DNA of 64,000 nt from Paenibacillus mangrovi (GCF_022898935.1 NZ_JALIRP010000007.1:248001-312000); one strand, 5' to 3'. Shown: positions 9,205 to 18,665, counted from the first letter of the stretch. Numbers and translations are program-made. The notes: generated by a model not told the origin, from the letters alone.

Positions 9205-9249
9205 AGGGTCCTCTCTTTCTTCACGGTTTGATCTGAACCAGGTCAGTTA

Positions 9250-10668
9250 TTATTTTGGGGAGCCGTCAGCCTTTTTCCGGATTCTCCAAATGGGGAAACG
9301 CATGAAAGCATCCTTGAAATTTTTCATCTTTAAAGGCGCCACAGGAAATAGGTATGGCTTCCCAAAGGATTCCAGCTTACACAGGTGAATAAACAAGATG
9401 GTCAGTCCAAAGGAGATGCCTATAAAACCGAAAAGGGAGGCGGCAATCATCAAGGGAAATCTTAAGATCCGAATCGCCGAACTCATCTCATTAGATGGAA
9501 TCAGAAACGAAGAAATAGCGGTCATAGCCACGACAATAATCATGGTATATGACACAAACCCTGCTTTGACAATCGCATCTCCAATAACCAAACCGCCTAC
9601 AATGCCAATCGTTTGGCCTACTCGGGATGGAAGCCGAAGACCCGCTTCTCTCAGAAATTCAAATATGAGCTCTAGTAACATCGCTTCCATTAACGGTGGG
9701 TACGGAACTCTCGTGAGTGACCCCTGCACCGTGAAGAACAATTGGATGGGCAATACATCGGAGTGAAAGGATACGATCGCAATGTAGAATGCCGGCAGCT
9801 GAAAAGCCGTAATGAAGCTGAGAAGCCTGATAAATCTCACAAAGGAAGCGATCATCCACCGATTGTTATAGTCGTCAGGCGTTTGGTAAAAGGCAAAAAA
9901 GCTTACCGGCACAATAAGTGCTGTGGGATCCCCTTCGAGCATCATAACGACATGTCCGTCCATAAGATAAGCTCCCGTATGGTCCGGCCGCTCCGTATTC
10001 AAATGCTGGGGGAAGATCGAATGCGGATTATCTTCTATTAATTCCTGAATGAACCCTGCAGACATAATGGCATCAAGGGATATGCTTTTCAGTCTCTTTT
10101 CAACCTTCTGAACCAACTCCTGCTCCGTCAAATTATGCATGTAAATCATAGCTACTCGTCTTGGTGCCGTATTGCCAATATTGAAGTATTTGACTGTAAG
10201 ATCTGGTACACTGATTTGTTGACGGAGCAAAAATAAGTTTACAGTCAAATTCTCGATAAAACCGTTATGAGCTCCCCGAATAATCGCTTCATTTTCCGGT
10301 TCCGTTATGCTTCTGTCATAATTGGCTGGTGCGGTCAGAGTATAGAACACTGGCTTACCCTTCACAAAATAAAGACAGTAACCCTGCATTAGCCCTTGAA
10401 TGCCATCCTCTAGTCTCTCATGAACTTCCAGATGCATCGTCGTAAAAAGCTCAGACAGATTGTCAGCTTCTTTAAGACGAAGCGGCGCTATAATATTCCG
10501 TTCAACAAGTATAGGATCAACCAGGGATTCCAAATACACCAATGCTGCCGGCATATCTTTGTAAAAATGATGCCTAATTTTGAGATCATCTGTATGGAAC
10601 AGCGCATCCTGTATGTATGTGATATTTTGATCTACGGTAGAAAAGATGGTTTGAGATGATGGTTTCAT
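9250..10668 (-). CDS. Spore germination protein, GerAA family
   Basis: First subunit of the germinant receptor. A cytoplasmic N-terminal region of about 270 residues precedes the conserved core (ERPDHTGAYLMDGHVVMMLEGDPTALIVPVSF) and four to five membrane segments with PYPPLMEAMLLELIFEFLREAGLRLPS and GQTIGIVGGLVIGDA, all family hallmarks. The start is uncertain. ATG 10668 has a weak AGGCGA six bases upstream, while an in-frame GTG at 10716 has none, so the shorter form of 472 residues is preferred. The order AA-AB-AC is the normal gerA operon layout. Confidence 0.92.
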   Translation of the reverse strand: MKPSSQTIFSTVDQNITYIQDALFHTDDLKIRHHFYKDMPAALVYLESLVDPILVERNIIAPLRLKEADNLSELFTTMHLEVHERLEDGIQGLMQGYCLYFVKGKPVFYTLTAPANYDRSITEPENEAIIRGAHNGFIENLTVNLFLLRQQISVPDLTVKYFNIGNTAPRRVAMIYMHNLTEQELVQKVEKRLKSISLDAIMSAGFIQELIEDNPHSIFPQHLNTERPDHTGAYLMDGHVVMMLEGDPTALIVPVSFFAFYQTPDDYNNRWMIASFVRFIRLLSFITAFQLPAFYIAIVSFHSDVLPIQLFFTVQGSLTRVPYPPLMEAMLLELIFEFLREAGLRLPSRVGQTIGIVGGLVIGDAIVKAGFVSYTMIIVVAMTAISSFLIPSNEMSSAIRILRFPLMIAASLFGFIGISFGLTILFIHLCKLESFGKPYLFPVAPLKMKNFKDAFMRFPIWRIRKKADGSPK

Positions 10669-10767
10669 GATCGATCGCCTGACTTTCCGGATTATGTTCT
10701 TTGGTAATTTTCCCACTCAATAGTAATTTATTCCGAGATGTAACATCGGCTCGATCATGATCCTGGA

Positions 10768-10803
10768 TAAAAAAACAAAGAAGCCTGATGGCTCAGACTT
10801 CTT
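10768..10803 (-). terminator. Rho-independent terminator after metE
   Basis: On the minus strand, AAGAAG and CTTCTT arms extended inward by CTGA/TCAG with one wobble pair, then a T-rich tract at 10776-10768. It lies 24 bp after the metE stop codon. Confidence 0.85.
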
Positions 10804-10827
10804 CGCAAGATATGAAAGCTGCTATTG

Positions 10828-13116
10828 TTATACGTTTACGGAATACTTCTCACGGGCAATCCGAGTTGCAGCAACCATGTTGCGCAAGGAACTAACCGTT
10901 TCATCGACTCCACGGGTTTTTAGTCCGCAGTCCGGATTGATCCAGAAAAGCTTCGGATCCAGCACGCACAGAGCGCGGTCAATCATTTGGGTCATTTCCT
11001 CAATTTGCGGTACACGCGGGCTATGAATATCATACACACCTAAGCCGATTCCCTGTTTATACGTATTCAATTCGAAGCTGTGAATGAGTTCTCCATGACT
11101 CCGGGATGTCTCGATTGAGATCACGTCAGCATCCATAGCTTCAATGGAATCGATCATGTCATGGAATTCGCAATAACACATATGTGTGTGAATTTGCGTT
11201 GTATCTTGAACCGTGCATGAGGTCATACGGAACGCTTTGACGGCCCATTCCAGATACTTGGCTTGTTCTTCTGTCTTAAGCGGCAAGCCTTCGCGAACCG
11301 CCGGCTCATCCACCTGAATCATACCAATACCGGCATCCTCCAACGCTTCAACCTCTTGTCTCAACGCATAAGCCAGCTGGTAGGCGATTTGTTCCCGCGT
11401 GATGTCCTCACGGACAAACGACCAGTTCATGATCGTGATCGGACCTGTCAGCATCCCTTTTACAGGACGCTTGGTCTTTGACTGGGCATACTTTGTCTCC
11501 TCGACCGTCATGGCTTTCTCGAAAGCGACATCTCCATATATAATCGGCGGTTTTACGCAGCGGGAACCGTATGATTGAACCCAGCCATACTGAGTAAATG
11601 CAAAGCCTGCAAGTTTTTCACCGAAAAATTCAACCATATCTGTTCTTTCAAATTCCCCATGAACTAGGACATCCAGTCCAATCTCTTCCTGCAGCTTAAT
11701 CCAGGTATCAATCTGATCGCGGATGAAGCCTGCATATCGTTCGTTGTTCCATTCGCCTTTACGCCATAATTGGCGGGCTTTACGGACTTCAACGGATTGC
11801 GGAAAACTGCCGATGGTCGTTGTAGGCAAGAGCGGCAGCTGCCATTTCTGTTGTTGAACAATGTGTCGCTCAGCAAAAGGAAGATTACGTTTCGGCTCCT
11901 TCGAGCTAACGGCAGCAACTGCTTGCTGAATGTCCGTACGGTTGCGCTCGCTTGATTGTTTGAGTGCTTGAATAGCAAGCTCACATTCTTCCAGTTCTTT
12001 TACAACGGAGGCTTTGCCTGAAGAAATTGCTTTCGTCAATAGGACGATCTCGTCCAGTTTCTCATCTGCAAATGCGAGAGCATTCTTTAGTTCTGCCGAG
12101 AGTTTCGTTTCATTCTGTACCGTTACCGGAACATGAAGCAAACTACAGGATGACTGTACAATTAGCTTTTCTGCCACTACGTGTTCAGATAACTCTTCCA
12201 GGAGTGCTAGTTTTTCTTGAAGTGATGCTTTCCAGATACCGCGTCCATCGATGATTCCCGCACCAAGTACCTTGTCTTTGGGAAAACCATTTTCCTTGAC
12301 TGATTGGAGATTACCAGCGTAACCATGCACGAAATCCAGACCAATGCCTTGAACCGGCAGCGCAGCGATGTCACTGTAATTCTCTACCGATTCAAAATAG
12401 GTTTGAAGCATGATGTTCAGTTCTGGTACCGATACGGCAAACGTTTCATAGATTGTCTTGAGGCGTCCGAGATCGGCATTTTCTAGTTTCGTGACAAGAA
12501 TGGGCTCATCGATTTGTACCCATTGAACTCCCTCTTGCGCAAGCTCCTGCAAGATTTGTACATAGAGAGGAAGCAAACGTTTAAGCCATGCATCGGTTTC
12601 CGAAATATCGTAGCCTTTTGATAGTTTTAGGAAGGTTAATGGTCCAATAATGATCGGTTTACTTTCGATACCCAGCTTTTCTTTTGCTTCCCGGTATGCT
12701 GTCAGCGGCTTGTTTTCTGTGATGACAGGAGCAGCCCCATCTAGTTCGGGCACAATATAGTGATAGTTGGTATTAAACCATTTGGTCATTTCACTTGCAG
12801 CTGCTTCCTTCGTCCCGCGGGCAATGCCGTAGTAAACAGATACAGGTACTGCGCCGCCTTCATATGGAAAACGCTTCGGTACAATGCCGAACATCGTAGC
12901 TGTATCCAGTACATGATCATAATAGCTGAAATCATTGACAGGAATGAGATCGATACCCTTTTGCAGCTGTTTGCGTAAGTGATCTAAACGTATTTCCTGC
13001 AGTTTGCTGTTCAATTCCGTTTCCTCGATTTTACCTGCCCAGAACGCTTCGAGCGCCTTCTTCCATTCGCGGTCCGCACCAATGCGCGGGTATCCCAAAA
13101 CACTGCTTTTCGCCAT
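10828..13116 (-). CDS. metE: Cobalamin-independent methionine synthase MetE
   Basis: Transfers the methyl group of 5-methyltetrahydropteroyltriglutamate to homocysteine, the last step of methionine synthesis. 762 residues, the normal length for the duplicated-barrel enzyme. The start SSVLGYPRIGADREWKKALE is typical. The C-terminal barrel has LLPTTTIGSFPQ, the zinc ligands in IHTHMCYCEF (His and Cys) and the final Cys in NPDCGLKTR, and DVISIETSRS. It starts at ATG 13116 with AGGGGTG upstream. It stands alone with its own terminator, and two overlapping palindromes lie upstream. Confidence 0.97.
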   Translation of the reverse strand: MAKSSVLGYPRIGADREWKKALEAFWAGKIEETELNSKLQEIRLDHLRKQLQKGIDLIPVNDFSYYDHVLDTATMFGIVPKRFPYEGGAVPVSVYYGIARGTKEAAASEMTKWFNTNYHYIVPELDGAAPVITENKPLTAYREAKEKLGIESKPIIIGPLTFLKLSKGYDISETDAWLKRLLPLYVQILQELAQEGVQWVQIDEPILVTKLENADLGRLKTIYETFAVSVPELNIMLQTYFESVENYSDIAALPVQGIGLDFVHGYAGNLQSVKENGFPKDKVLGAGIIDGRGIWKASLQEKLALLEELSEHVVAEKLIVQSSCSLLHVPVTVQNETKLSAELKNALAFADEKLDEIVLLTKAISSGKASVVKELEECELAIQALKQSSERNRTDIQQAVAAVSSKEPKRNLPFAERHIVQQQKWQLPLLPTTTIGSFPQSVEVRKARQLWRKGEWNNERYAGFIRDQIDTWIKLQEEIGLDVLVHGEFERTDMVEFFGEKLAGFAFTQYGWVQSYGSRCVKPPIIYGDVAFEKAMTVEETKYAQSKTKRPVKGMLTGPITIMNWSFVREDITREQIAYQLAYALRQEVEALEDAGIGMIQVDEPAVREGLPLKTEEQAKYLEWAVKAFRMTSCTVQDTTQIHTHMCYCEFHDMIDSIEAMDADVISIETSRSHGELIHSFELNTYKQGIGLGVYDIHSPRVPQIEEMTQMIDRALCVLDPKLFWINPDCGLKTRGVDETVSSLRNMVAATRIAREKYSVNV

Positions 13117-13178
13117 CTCTCGTACACCCCTATAACAAATTGTTACAAGTAAGATATCACGTATTTATCGTTATAGTG

Positions 13179-13219
13179 TAACTGGTATAAGCTATATCCA
13201 GTTATAGCCTTAGGCTATA
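13179..13219. promoter_or_regulatory. Two adjoining palindromes upstream of metE
   Basis: TAACTGG (13179-13185) is inverted as CCAGTTA (13198-13204). Sharing two bases with it, TATAGCC-TTA-GGCTATA (13203-13219) forms a second perfect inverted repeat. The second fits the T-N11-A pattern of LysR-type sites. They lie 63-103 bp before the metE start codon. No regulator gene is adjacent, and no S-box or T-box leader features were seen. Confidence 0.55.
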
Positions 13220-13354
13220 GCAGACATGCAAAACACTGAAACATATGCCAGCTGACACGCTGCCGGAACTTTGTCATGAGGAATAAATCCAGGCCAAACA
13301 GTAAACCTTAATAGCGGTAATGCACAAAATTTAATGGACTAAGGAGATTTGTTG

Positions 13355-14224
13355 ATGATAAAGTATATCGTGCCCGCCGTCTTCATTTTGGTTGCAGGCT
13401 GTACATCCAATAACAATGTGACCCCAAAGCAAGTAACTCAAACACCAATAACACAACAGCAAGTAAATCCCAATCCAGTCCAAATAACGTCCCAAACACG
13501 AAAAGCTGGACCGTTATATACCTCCACTCAAGCATCCTCCACTGCAACATCTTGGACGAATGCTAAAGTATCAGCAAAAGGAACACAAAACGGGATTCCT
13601 CCAGAATTGCTTAATTTGCTTCAACCGCCAGGTACCAATCAATCAGCAGGACAAGCACCAGCATCGCCGAACACTGGAAATAAGACGTACCCGGGATATA
13701 GTAATGGAAATGGTTATGGAAATGGAACCACCACAACTACTCCTGGACAGGGACAAACAACAACACCAGGACAAACAGCACCTGGACAAGCAACACCAGG
13801 TCAAACTACGCCTGGAAAAACAACATCTGGACAAACACCAGGAGCCCAAAAGGATTCATCCCAATACGCCCAGCAGGTACTGGATCTGGTCAACCAGGAA
13901 AGATCCAAAGCAGGATTAAGCTCTTTGAGTATGAATGATCAGTTGGCAAAAATGGCTATGGCAAAAGCAGAGGACATGTACAATAACAATTACTTTGACC
14001 ACAACTCACCAACGTATGGATCACCCTTCGATATGATGAAGCAATACGGAATCACGTATAACACCGCTGGTGAAAATATCGCCAAAGGCCAGACCAGCCC
14101 TTCGCAGGTCATGAAAGATTGGATGAACAGTCCAGGTCATAAAGCCAATATCCTGAATAATAGCTACAAGAATATTGGTATAGCTTTTTATAATAATGAA
14201 TGGGTTCAGGAATTTACGGGTTAA
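13355..14224 (+). CDS. CAP/SCP-domain lipoprotein with Pro-Gly-Gln-Thr linker
   Basis: About 290 residues. The start ATG at 13355 has AAGGAG eight bases upstream; a TTG at 13349 is possible but too close to it. The signal peptide ends in lipobox VAGC, so the protein should be anchored to the membrane. A low-complexity region of about 150 residues, rich in Q, T and P, includes a degenerate PGQTT-type tract encoded at 13741-13842. The C-terminal CAP domain (residues about 170-289) has the YkwD-type signatures VLDLVNQERSKAGL, NYFDHNSPTYGSPFDMM, NTAGENIAKGQ and SPGHKANILN. It ends directly after WVQEF, as is usual. Role unknown; related YkwD-type proteins are spore or cell-wall associated. Confidence 0.9.
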   Translation: MIKYIVPAVFILVAGCTSNNNVTPKQVTQTPITQQQVNPNPVQITSQTRKAGPLYTSTQASSTATSWTNAKVSAKGTQNGIPPELLNLLQPPGTNQSAGQAPASPNTGNKTYPGYSNGNGYGNGTTTTTPGQGQTTTPGQTAPGQATPGQTTPGKTTSGQTPGAQKDSSQYAQQVLDLVNQERSKAGLSSLSMNDQLAKMAMAKAEDMYNNNYFDHNSPTYGSPFDMMKQYGITYNTAGENIAKGQTSPSQVMKDWMNSPGHKANILNNSYKNIGIAFYNNEWVQEFTG

Positions 14225-14237
14225 CCCTGTGAATATG

Positions 14238-14280
14238 AAAAAGCTTAAGCCTTGTTTCATGACAAAGCTTAAGCTTTTTT
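14238..14280 (+). terminator. Rho-independent terminator after the CAP-domain gene
   Basis: AAAGCTTAAGC and GCTTAAGCTTT arms, with an additional inner TTGT/ACAA pairing, followed by six T residues. It starts 14 bp after the stop codon. Confidence 0.9.
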
Positions 14281-14402
14281 GCATCCCCTTGATTCTCCCC
14301 TTTTGACTCATGGGCTTAAATCAGCCGCGATTGCGCTGCGATGCAGGAATCGTATAACCCGTTGGATATGAAAGGCTGATGTATTAACGGGCCAGAAGAT
14401 AT

Positions 14403-14858
14403 TTATAATTCCATGGTCATAAATACACTATTGGGATCCTCGACGTAATTCGAAAAAGGCTGGCAGTATTGAAAACCGAAGCTAGCATACAGTCTTCTGG
14501 CTGGCGCGAAAGCTTCCATGGAACCCGTCTCCAGGCTAAGTCGCTGGTATCCACGCTGTTTGGCTTCATCAATAATGTGTGCAAGAATTCTCCGGGCAAC
14601 ACCTCTTCTTAGGTGTGAGGATGAAGTACGCATCGATTTAATCTCCCCATGCTGTTCATCCAGTTCTTTCAGCGCACCACAGCCGGTCAATTCTCCCTGC
14701 TCCCATGCGCTCCAAAATGTCACGTCCTTACTTCGAAGTCCATCCAAATTCAGAGCATGCGTACTTTCAGGAGGAGAAAGCTCAGACATATTTTGAAGAT
14801 GCTGTCCTACTAACTCAGCCACTTCCGGCCCGGTTAGATCGTCAATCTTAATATCCAT
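14403..14858 (-). CDS. GNAT-family N-acetyltransferase
   Basis: About 151 residues starting MDIKIDDLTG. ATG 14856-14858 is chosen because AAGGAG lies eight bases upstream; the in-frame GTG at 14867 overlaps that site. The acetyl-CoA fold is recognisable from GELTGCGALKELDEQHGEIKSMRTSSSHLRRGVARRIL (beta4 and the R/Q-x-x-G-x-G/A loop, here RRGVAR) and the C-terminal YASFGFQYCQPF. The resemblance is to small general acetyltransferases; the substrate is unknown. It is a single gene with no obvious operon partner. Confidence 0.85.
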   Translation of the reverse strand: MDIKIDDLTGPEVAELVGQHLQNMSELSPPESTHALNLDGLRSKDVTFWSAWEQGELTGCGALKELDEQHGEIKSMRTSSSHLRRGVARRILAHIIDEAKQRGYQRLSLETGSMEAFAPARRLYASFGFQYCQPFSNYVEDPNSVFMTMEL

Positions 14859-14966
14859 TTGAATCACTCCTTCATGGCTGTGCAGAGAATAGTAAAGCGA
14901 CTAGAGTTGTATAATCAACTTATCATAAAAAGAAGGTCCCGTCCTCACACGGCCTGTGAAGTCAAG

Positions 14967-14998
14967 AAAAACAAATAGCCCTCCACATGTGGAAGGGC
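14967..14998 (-). terminator. Rho-independent terminator after telA
   Basis: On the minus strand, GCCCTTCCAC and GTGGAGGGC arms around AT, followed by a T-rich tract (TTTGTTTTTC). It lies 46 bp after the telA stop. Confidence 0.8.
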
Positions 14999-15043
14999 CA
15001 TGGTAATAAACATGCGCACAAGAATATGAGGTGATGATTCCTT

Positions 15044-16183
15044 TTATAAGCCTAATTTATGGCCTCTTTCCAGACGCTGAATCTGTTTTTCCCCACTGTC
15101 AGCCATTTCGCGGAATTGATTGATTGTATCACGCATTTTAGGCAGGGCTTCCTGCTTGTAGGTGCTGATCGAATCTAGCGCGGACAACACATCGGCAAAA
15201 GCCTGTTTCAAGGTATCTACCGAAATGCTGGCTTCAAGCGCCTGCTTTTGGATTTCAGCCCCTTGATTTTTCAGCATTCTGGATGTGCTCGAGATCAGTT
15301 CATTCGTGGTTTGATTTAAGAGCTCGATCTTCTTTAATACGATTTTTTGATTATAGAGGGCGCTCGCTACCGTAACGGAAATCTTCAGTGCGGAAACAGT
15401 AACGTTCTTGGCCCGATCTACGCCGCGGATCAGTTCCTTGTTGTTGCGGATAACCACTTCGATGGCCATGATCCCCTGCTGGTTGACGACCAGCATCTGC
15501 TGCAGGTCCATTACCCGCTGACGCAGCGGAAACAGCACTTCTTCAGTAATAAAACGGATTTTGTCGGGATCTTCATTACGCACTTTTGCCGCTTCGACCT
15601 GCGATTCGATCGATTCGTCCATAAGTCCACCGAGCTGAATTTCCTTTTGAAGCTTTTTGGTTAAATCCCGAAGCGTCTGCTGTTCGATTTCAAGCGTAGT
15701 GTTATCGTTCTTCAGGGTCTGCTTCCCTTTATCCAAAGAAACTACGATATCCGCAATAACGCTATCCGCCTTTTCAAACCGAAGGAAGTAGGCACGCAGC
15801 GGATTAAACAGCTTGCCGAGAAGGCCTGTTTTGGCAAAGTCGATTACGCTTGGGTCCAAGTCTTTCAGCTGTGTATGCAGCTCAACCAGACCTTTAGCAA
15901 CATCCCCTCCCTCATCACCGGTTTTGGATAGTTTACCTACGGATACCTGCAACAAGGCATTTTTATCCGAAGACATTTTCATGGTGTTTAAACCGAAGGT
16001 ATCGATGGACTGCAGAATTTCTTTCCGTTTATCCAGTGACTCGATATCCAGCTCCATAATGGCTGCCACGTTGGAATTTGCCAGCTCCTGGAGTTTTGCT
16101 ACTTCCTCCGGCACAGGTTTTACCTCTTCTTCAATTGCTGCCTTAATCTCTTCCGGGTTTACTACTTCCATCGAAAACGACAT
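15044..16183 (-). CDS. telA: TelA/KlaA-family protein (toxic anion resistance family)
   Basis: 379 residues, predicted soluble and almost wholly helical with long coiled-coil stretches. It matches the TelA family by the motif region SIDTFGLNTMKMSSDKNALLQVSVGKLSKTGDEGGDVAKGLVELHTQLKDLDPS and by the following FNPLRAYFLRFEKADSVIADIV. The family was named for tellurite resistance on plasmids, but the molecular role is unsettled and chromosomal copies are linked to envelope stress. It starts at ATG 16183 after AAGGGGG. It is the last gene of a three-gene set with the VWA protein (43 bp upstream) and a small membrane protein, which probably act together at the membrane. Confidence 0.9.
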   Translation of the reverse strand: MSFSMEVVNPEEIKAAIEEEVKPVPEEVAKLQELANSNVAAIMELDIESLDKRKEILQSIDTFGLNTMKMSSDKNALLQVSVGKLSKTGDEGGDVAKGLVELHTQLKDLDPSVIDFAKTGLLGKLFNPLRAYFLRFEKADSVIADIVVSLDKGKQTLKNDNTTLEIEQQTLRDLTKKLQKEIQLGGLMDESIESQVEAAKVRNEDPDKIRFITEEVLFPLRQRVMDLQQMLVVNQQGIMAIEVVIRNNKELIRGVDRAKNVTVSALKISVTVASALYNQKIVLKKIELLNQTTNELISSTSRMLKNQGAEIQKQALEASISVDTLKQAFADVLSALDSISTYKQEALPKMRDTINQFREMADSGEKQIQRLERGHKLGL

Positions 16184-16226
16184 ATAAATCCCCCTTTGAT
16201 TAGTTTAAGAATATTCGCAGTTTTGC

Positions 16227-17915
16227 TTACATTTGCACGTTGAACAGGTTGCCAATTTTGTAGACCACATCATCCGTATCCGCGTTAATGCTGGCAGCTT
16301 CATTAATGCTGGAAATGTTCTGAAGCGCCTTAATGTTCGCGTTGTACCCGATTGTATAAATCGGAATTTTGTATGCTTCAATCAGGCTCTTGATATCTTT
16401 GAGCGTATGCCCCTCATTCGTCTCCCCGTCGCTCAGAACGAAGATTAACGGCTTACTCGAAGGATTGACGGCCAGTTCATCCTGAAGCATTTTGATTGCC
16501 ACCACGATTCCATCGAACGTAGCCGTCCCCCCGCCTGGCTGCAGACCTTCAACTGCTCCGACGAACATGGATTGCTGATTCGTATCATATTTTGCAATCG
16601 GCAAATTAATGGTGACATCACTTGAATAGGAGACCAGACCAATGCTGTTGTCTCTGCCTAAAAACTTCTGTCCCTTGAGCAAGGACTCTTTCAAGCGGTT
16701 CAAAGGTTCGCCCGCCATGCTGCCTGATACATCCGTCACGAATACAGCTGCAATCGATTTATTCCCGTTTTTCTTTTCCTTCCACAGCTTTTGCGCAGCA
16801 ATCAGAAGATTCCCATCAACTGGAGCGAGCTCCGATTTGTAATCTTCAAGGCTGTTAAAGCCTTTATCCTTCGCAGCGGATTGATATTTGTCCTGAGAGA
16901 CAAAATCCGCGAACTTGGTGATAATGTCACGCTTGTTCTGGGGCAGATCGCCAATGGCGTACAATGGACTGTCATGTCTAACCCCAAAAGGAGTAAACAC
17001 ATATCCACCCTTAAGTTCTGCCGCATTGACGAATGTTTGATATTCCAAAACGAACCCGTCAAGCGCTCCCGACTTGGCTGCATCCCGCATCTGGATGGTA
17101 GTCGACGCCGTGAATGGCACGTTCGCCTGGAATTTCTCAAAGCCCTGTACGGCTTTGTCTCCCAAGATATTTGAGCTATCGAATGTGCTCAGAGCGGTGA
17201 CGAGGAAATTGAGGCCGGTAGAGCTGGCAAAAGGATCGGTATATCCCATCGAAAATTCGTTGTTCGCGATCGCCTCGGTCACGGTTTTGACATTTACGGC
17301 TCCGTACTTGCTTACAATGGCATCGTATTTAGACTTGGATAACACGATTCCAGGTACATTTCCGACGAGACGTTTGGATACCAGCTGTGTTTTGACACCG
17401 CTTGCCTTAACCATTTCACCCCATAATTCATTGGAAGGAGTAAATGCGTCGGGTATGTATTTTTTCGATTTAATGTAATCCACGCCTGTACCCGAAGCAA
17501 TATTACGGATCTTGACGGATGCCGGTTTGCCGTTGACGATGATGTTGGCCTTATTGAACTCGGTCGCCACCTCCGTCAACCAGCCGTCTACGCCTGTTCC
17601 TGCTTTCTCCGGAGACGAGAATATTTCCACAAAATTATCCGTCGTGTTATTTACCGTCATTGGGAACTTGGATATATCCGGAAGCGATTCCCCTACATCT
17701 GCCGGATCAAGGTCAATTTGACCCTTAACGGGTGTATCGGTAGTTACTGAAATATTGGAGTACAGTTTGCCCAGCCGTTTGGCAGCATCTTGAGCAGTCA
17801 CCTGCATTTTTGTTTTTCCTAAATTTGAAGTCAAGTTTACCCCCACATACACAAGGACAAATACGATGACCAAAATAATTCCGGATACTAGGAAAAATTT
17901 ATTCTTCTTTGCCAT
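16227..17915 (-). CDS. Membrane-anchored substrate-binding-like plus VWA-domain protein
   Basis: 562 residues. An N-terminal membrane anchor (FFLVSGIILVIVFVLVYVGV) is not followed by a clear cleavage site. Residues about 90-360 resemble a periplasmic-binding-protein fold (VDGWLTEVATEFNKA, YIPDAFTPSNELWGEM, VLSKSKYDAIVSKYG). Residues about 390-560 form a von Willebrand A domain with a complete metal site (VFVTDVSGSMAG, conserved T in GGGTATFDG, and VLSDGETNEG). It starts at ATG 17915 after GAGAGGTG. Both domains should face the cell exterior. The arrangement suggests ligand- or metal-controlled protein contact rather than transport, since no permease is adjacent. Confidence 0.88.
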   Translation of the reverse strand: MAKKNKFFLVSGIILVIVFVLVYVGVNLTSNLGKTKMQVTAQDAAKRLGKLYSNISVTTDTPVKGQIDLDPADVGESLPDISKFPMTVNNTTDNFVEIFSSPEKAGTGVDGWLTEVATEFNKANIIVNGKPASVKIRNIASGTGVDYIKSKKYIPDAFTPSNELWGEMVKASGVKTQLVSKRLVGNVPGIVLSKSKYDAIVSKYGAVNVKTVTEAIANNEFSMGYTDPFASSTGLNFLVTALSTFDSSNILGDKAVQGFEKFQANVPFTASTTIQMRDAAKSGALDGFVLEYQTFVNAAELKGGYVFTPFGVRHDSPLYAIGDLPQNKRDIITKFADFVSQDKYQSAAKDKGFNSLEDYKSELAPVDGNLLIAAQKLWKEKKNGNKSIAAVFVTDVSGSMAGEPLNRLKESLLKGQKFLGRDNSIGLVSYSSDVTINLPIAKYDTNQQSMFVGAVEGLQPGGGTATFDGIVVAIKMLQDELAVNPSSKPLIFVLSDGETNEGHTLKDIKSLIEAYKIPIYTIGYNANIKALQNISSINEAASINADTDDVVYKIGNLFNVQM

Positions 17916-17927
17916 TCACTGCACCTC

Positions 17928-18665
17928 TCACTGTTTATAATATTTGGTCTGCTTAATCAAAGAGTCGATCTCCTGCATACATGGCATATTGTCGATATCT
18001 CCAGGCTCCAAGCTGTCCAGACGAGAGATTTCCACCAGCAGTTTATCCAGCTTCAGCAGAATCTCTTCGTTGGTGCTTAAGGAATTTCGCATGAAAGAGA
18101 TGAACTCGTTGTACACATTCGTCTTTTCCTGAAGCAGCTCACGGGAGAATTTGCCCGGCTTCTGGTTCATCACAATCAGAAACTCCGACTCGTCAAATAT
18201 ACTCAGCCTGTTCAGGATGCTTTTGATGTTCAGATAAAACAGCTTTTCAACCTCATACGTAACGGATTCAAACTTCTTATAGCTTAACTCCGCAGGATCA
18301 AATCTTTGATTCAGGACATTCAGCAGGGTGCCCCTTTTCTTTTTCATACGTTCCAGCTGCTCCAAAGCAAGATTGATGTCTTCCTCGAGCGATTTTACGT
18401 GTTTGTATTGATTCAACCCCTCTACATAATCTTCATGCGTCTTGATCTCTTTTACAGGCAGAACCACAGGAGGCTTAAACAATAGTACGTAACTCCCATA
18501 CAGCAAAACGATCGCGCTCGCGACCAGTAATGTAACCCCAAACGCCGTGGAGAGAGCGCTTCCCCCGATCTCAACTCCAAGAAATCCGGGCGAGAGCACT
18601 AAGACGTTTAATACCAGAATCCCTATAACAAGTCCTGCAAATTTTATGTATTTGATTGGGTTCAA
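17928..18665 (-). CDS. Two-segment membrane protein with helical tail (XpaC-like layout)
   Basis: Unrecognised at family level. The start is best placed at TTG 18663-18665 because GAGGAGG lies eight bases upstream; ATG 18689 in the same frame has no ribosome binding site. Two hydrophobic segments (FAGLVIGILVLNVLVLS and FGVTLLVASAIVLLYGSYVLLF) are followed by about 165 residues of charged, helical, coiled-coil-like sequence. TelA genes in Bacillus relatives are commonly paired with xpaC, which has the same membrane-hairpin-then-helices layout, so an equivalent role is plausible but not shown by sequence identity here. It is 12 bp upstream of the VWA gene and first in the cluster. Confidence 0.75.
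   Translation of the reverse strand: MNPIKYIKFAGLVIGILVLNVLVLSPGFLGVEIGGSALSTAFGVTLLVASAIVLLYGSYVLLFKPPVVLPVKEIKTHEDYVEGLNQYKHVKSLEEDINLALEQLERMKKKRGTLLNVLNQRFDPAELSYKKFESVTYEVEKLFYLNIKSILNRLSIFDESEFLIVMNQKPGKFSRELLQEKTNVYNEFISFMRNSLSTNEEILLKLDKLLVEISRLDSLEPGDIDNMPCMQEIDSLIKQTKYYKQ

Noticed and set aside
13117-13354. SAM riboswitch or T-box before metE
   Set aside because: Less than 110 bp of plausible leader, no terminator hairpin before the start codon and none of the conserved T-box or S-box strings were seen.
13741-13842. Degenerate repeat in the CAP-domain gene as a mobile or phase-variable element
   Set aside because: Units are imperfect and in frame, as usual for Pro/Gly/Gln/Thr linkers of surface proteins.
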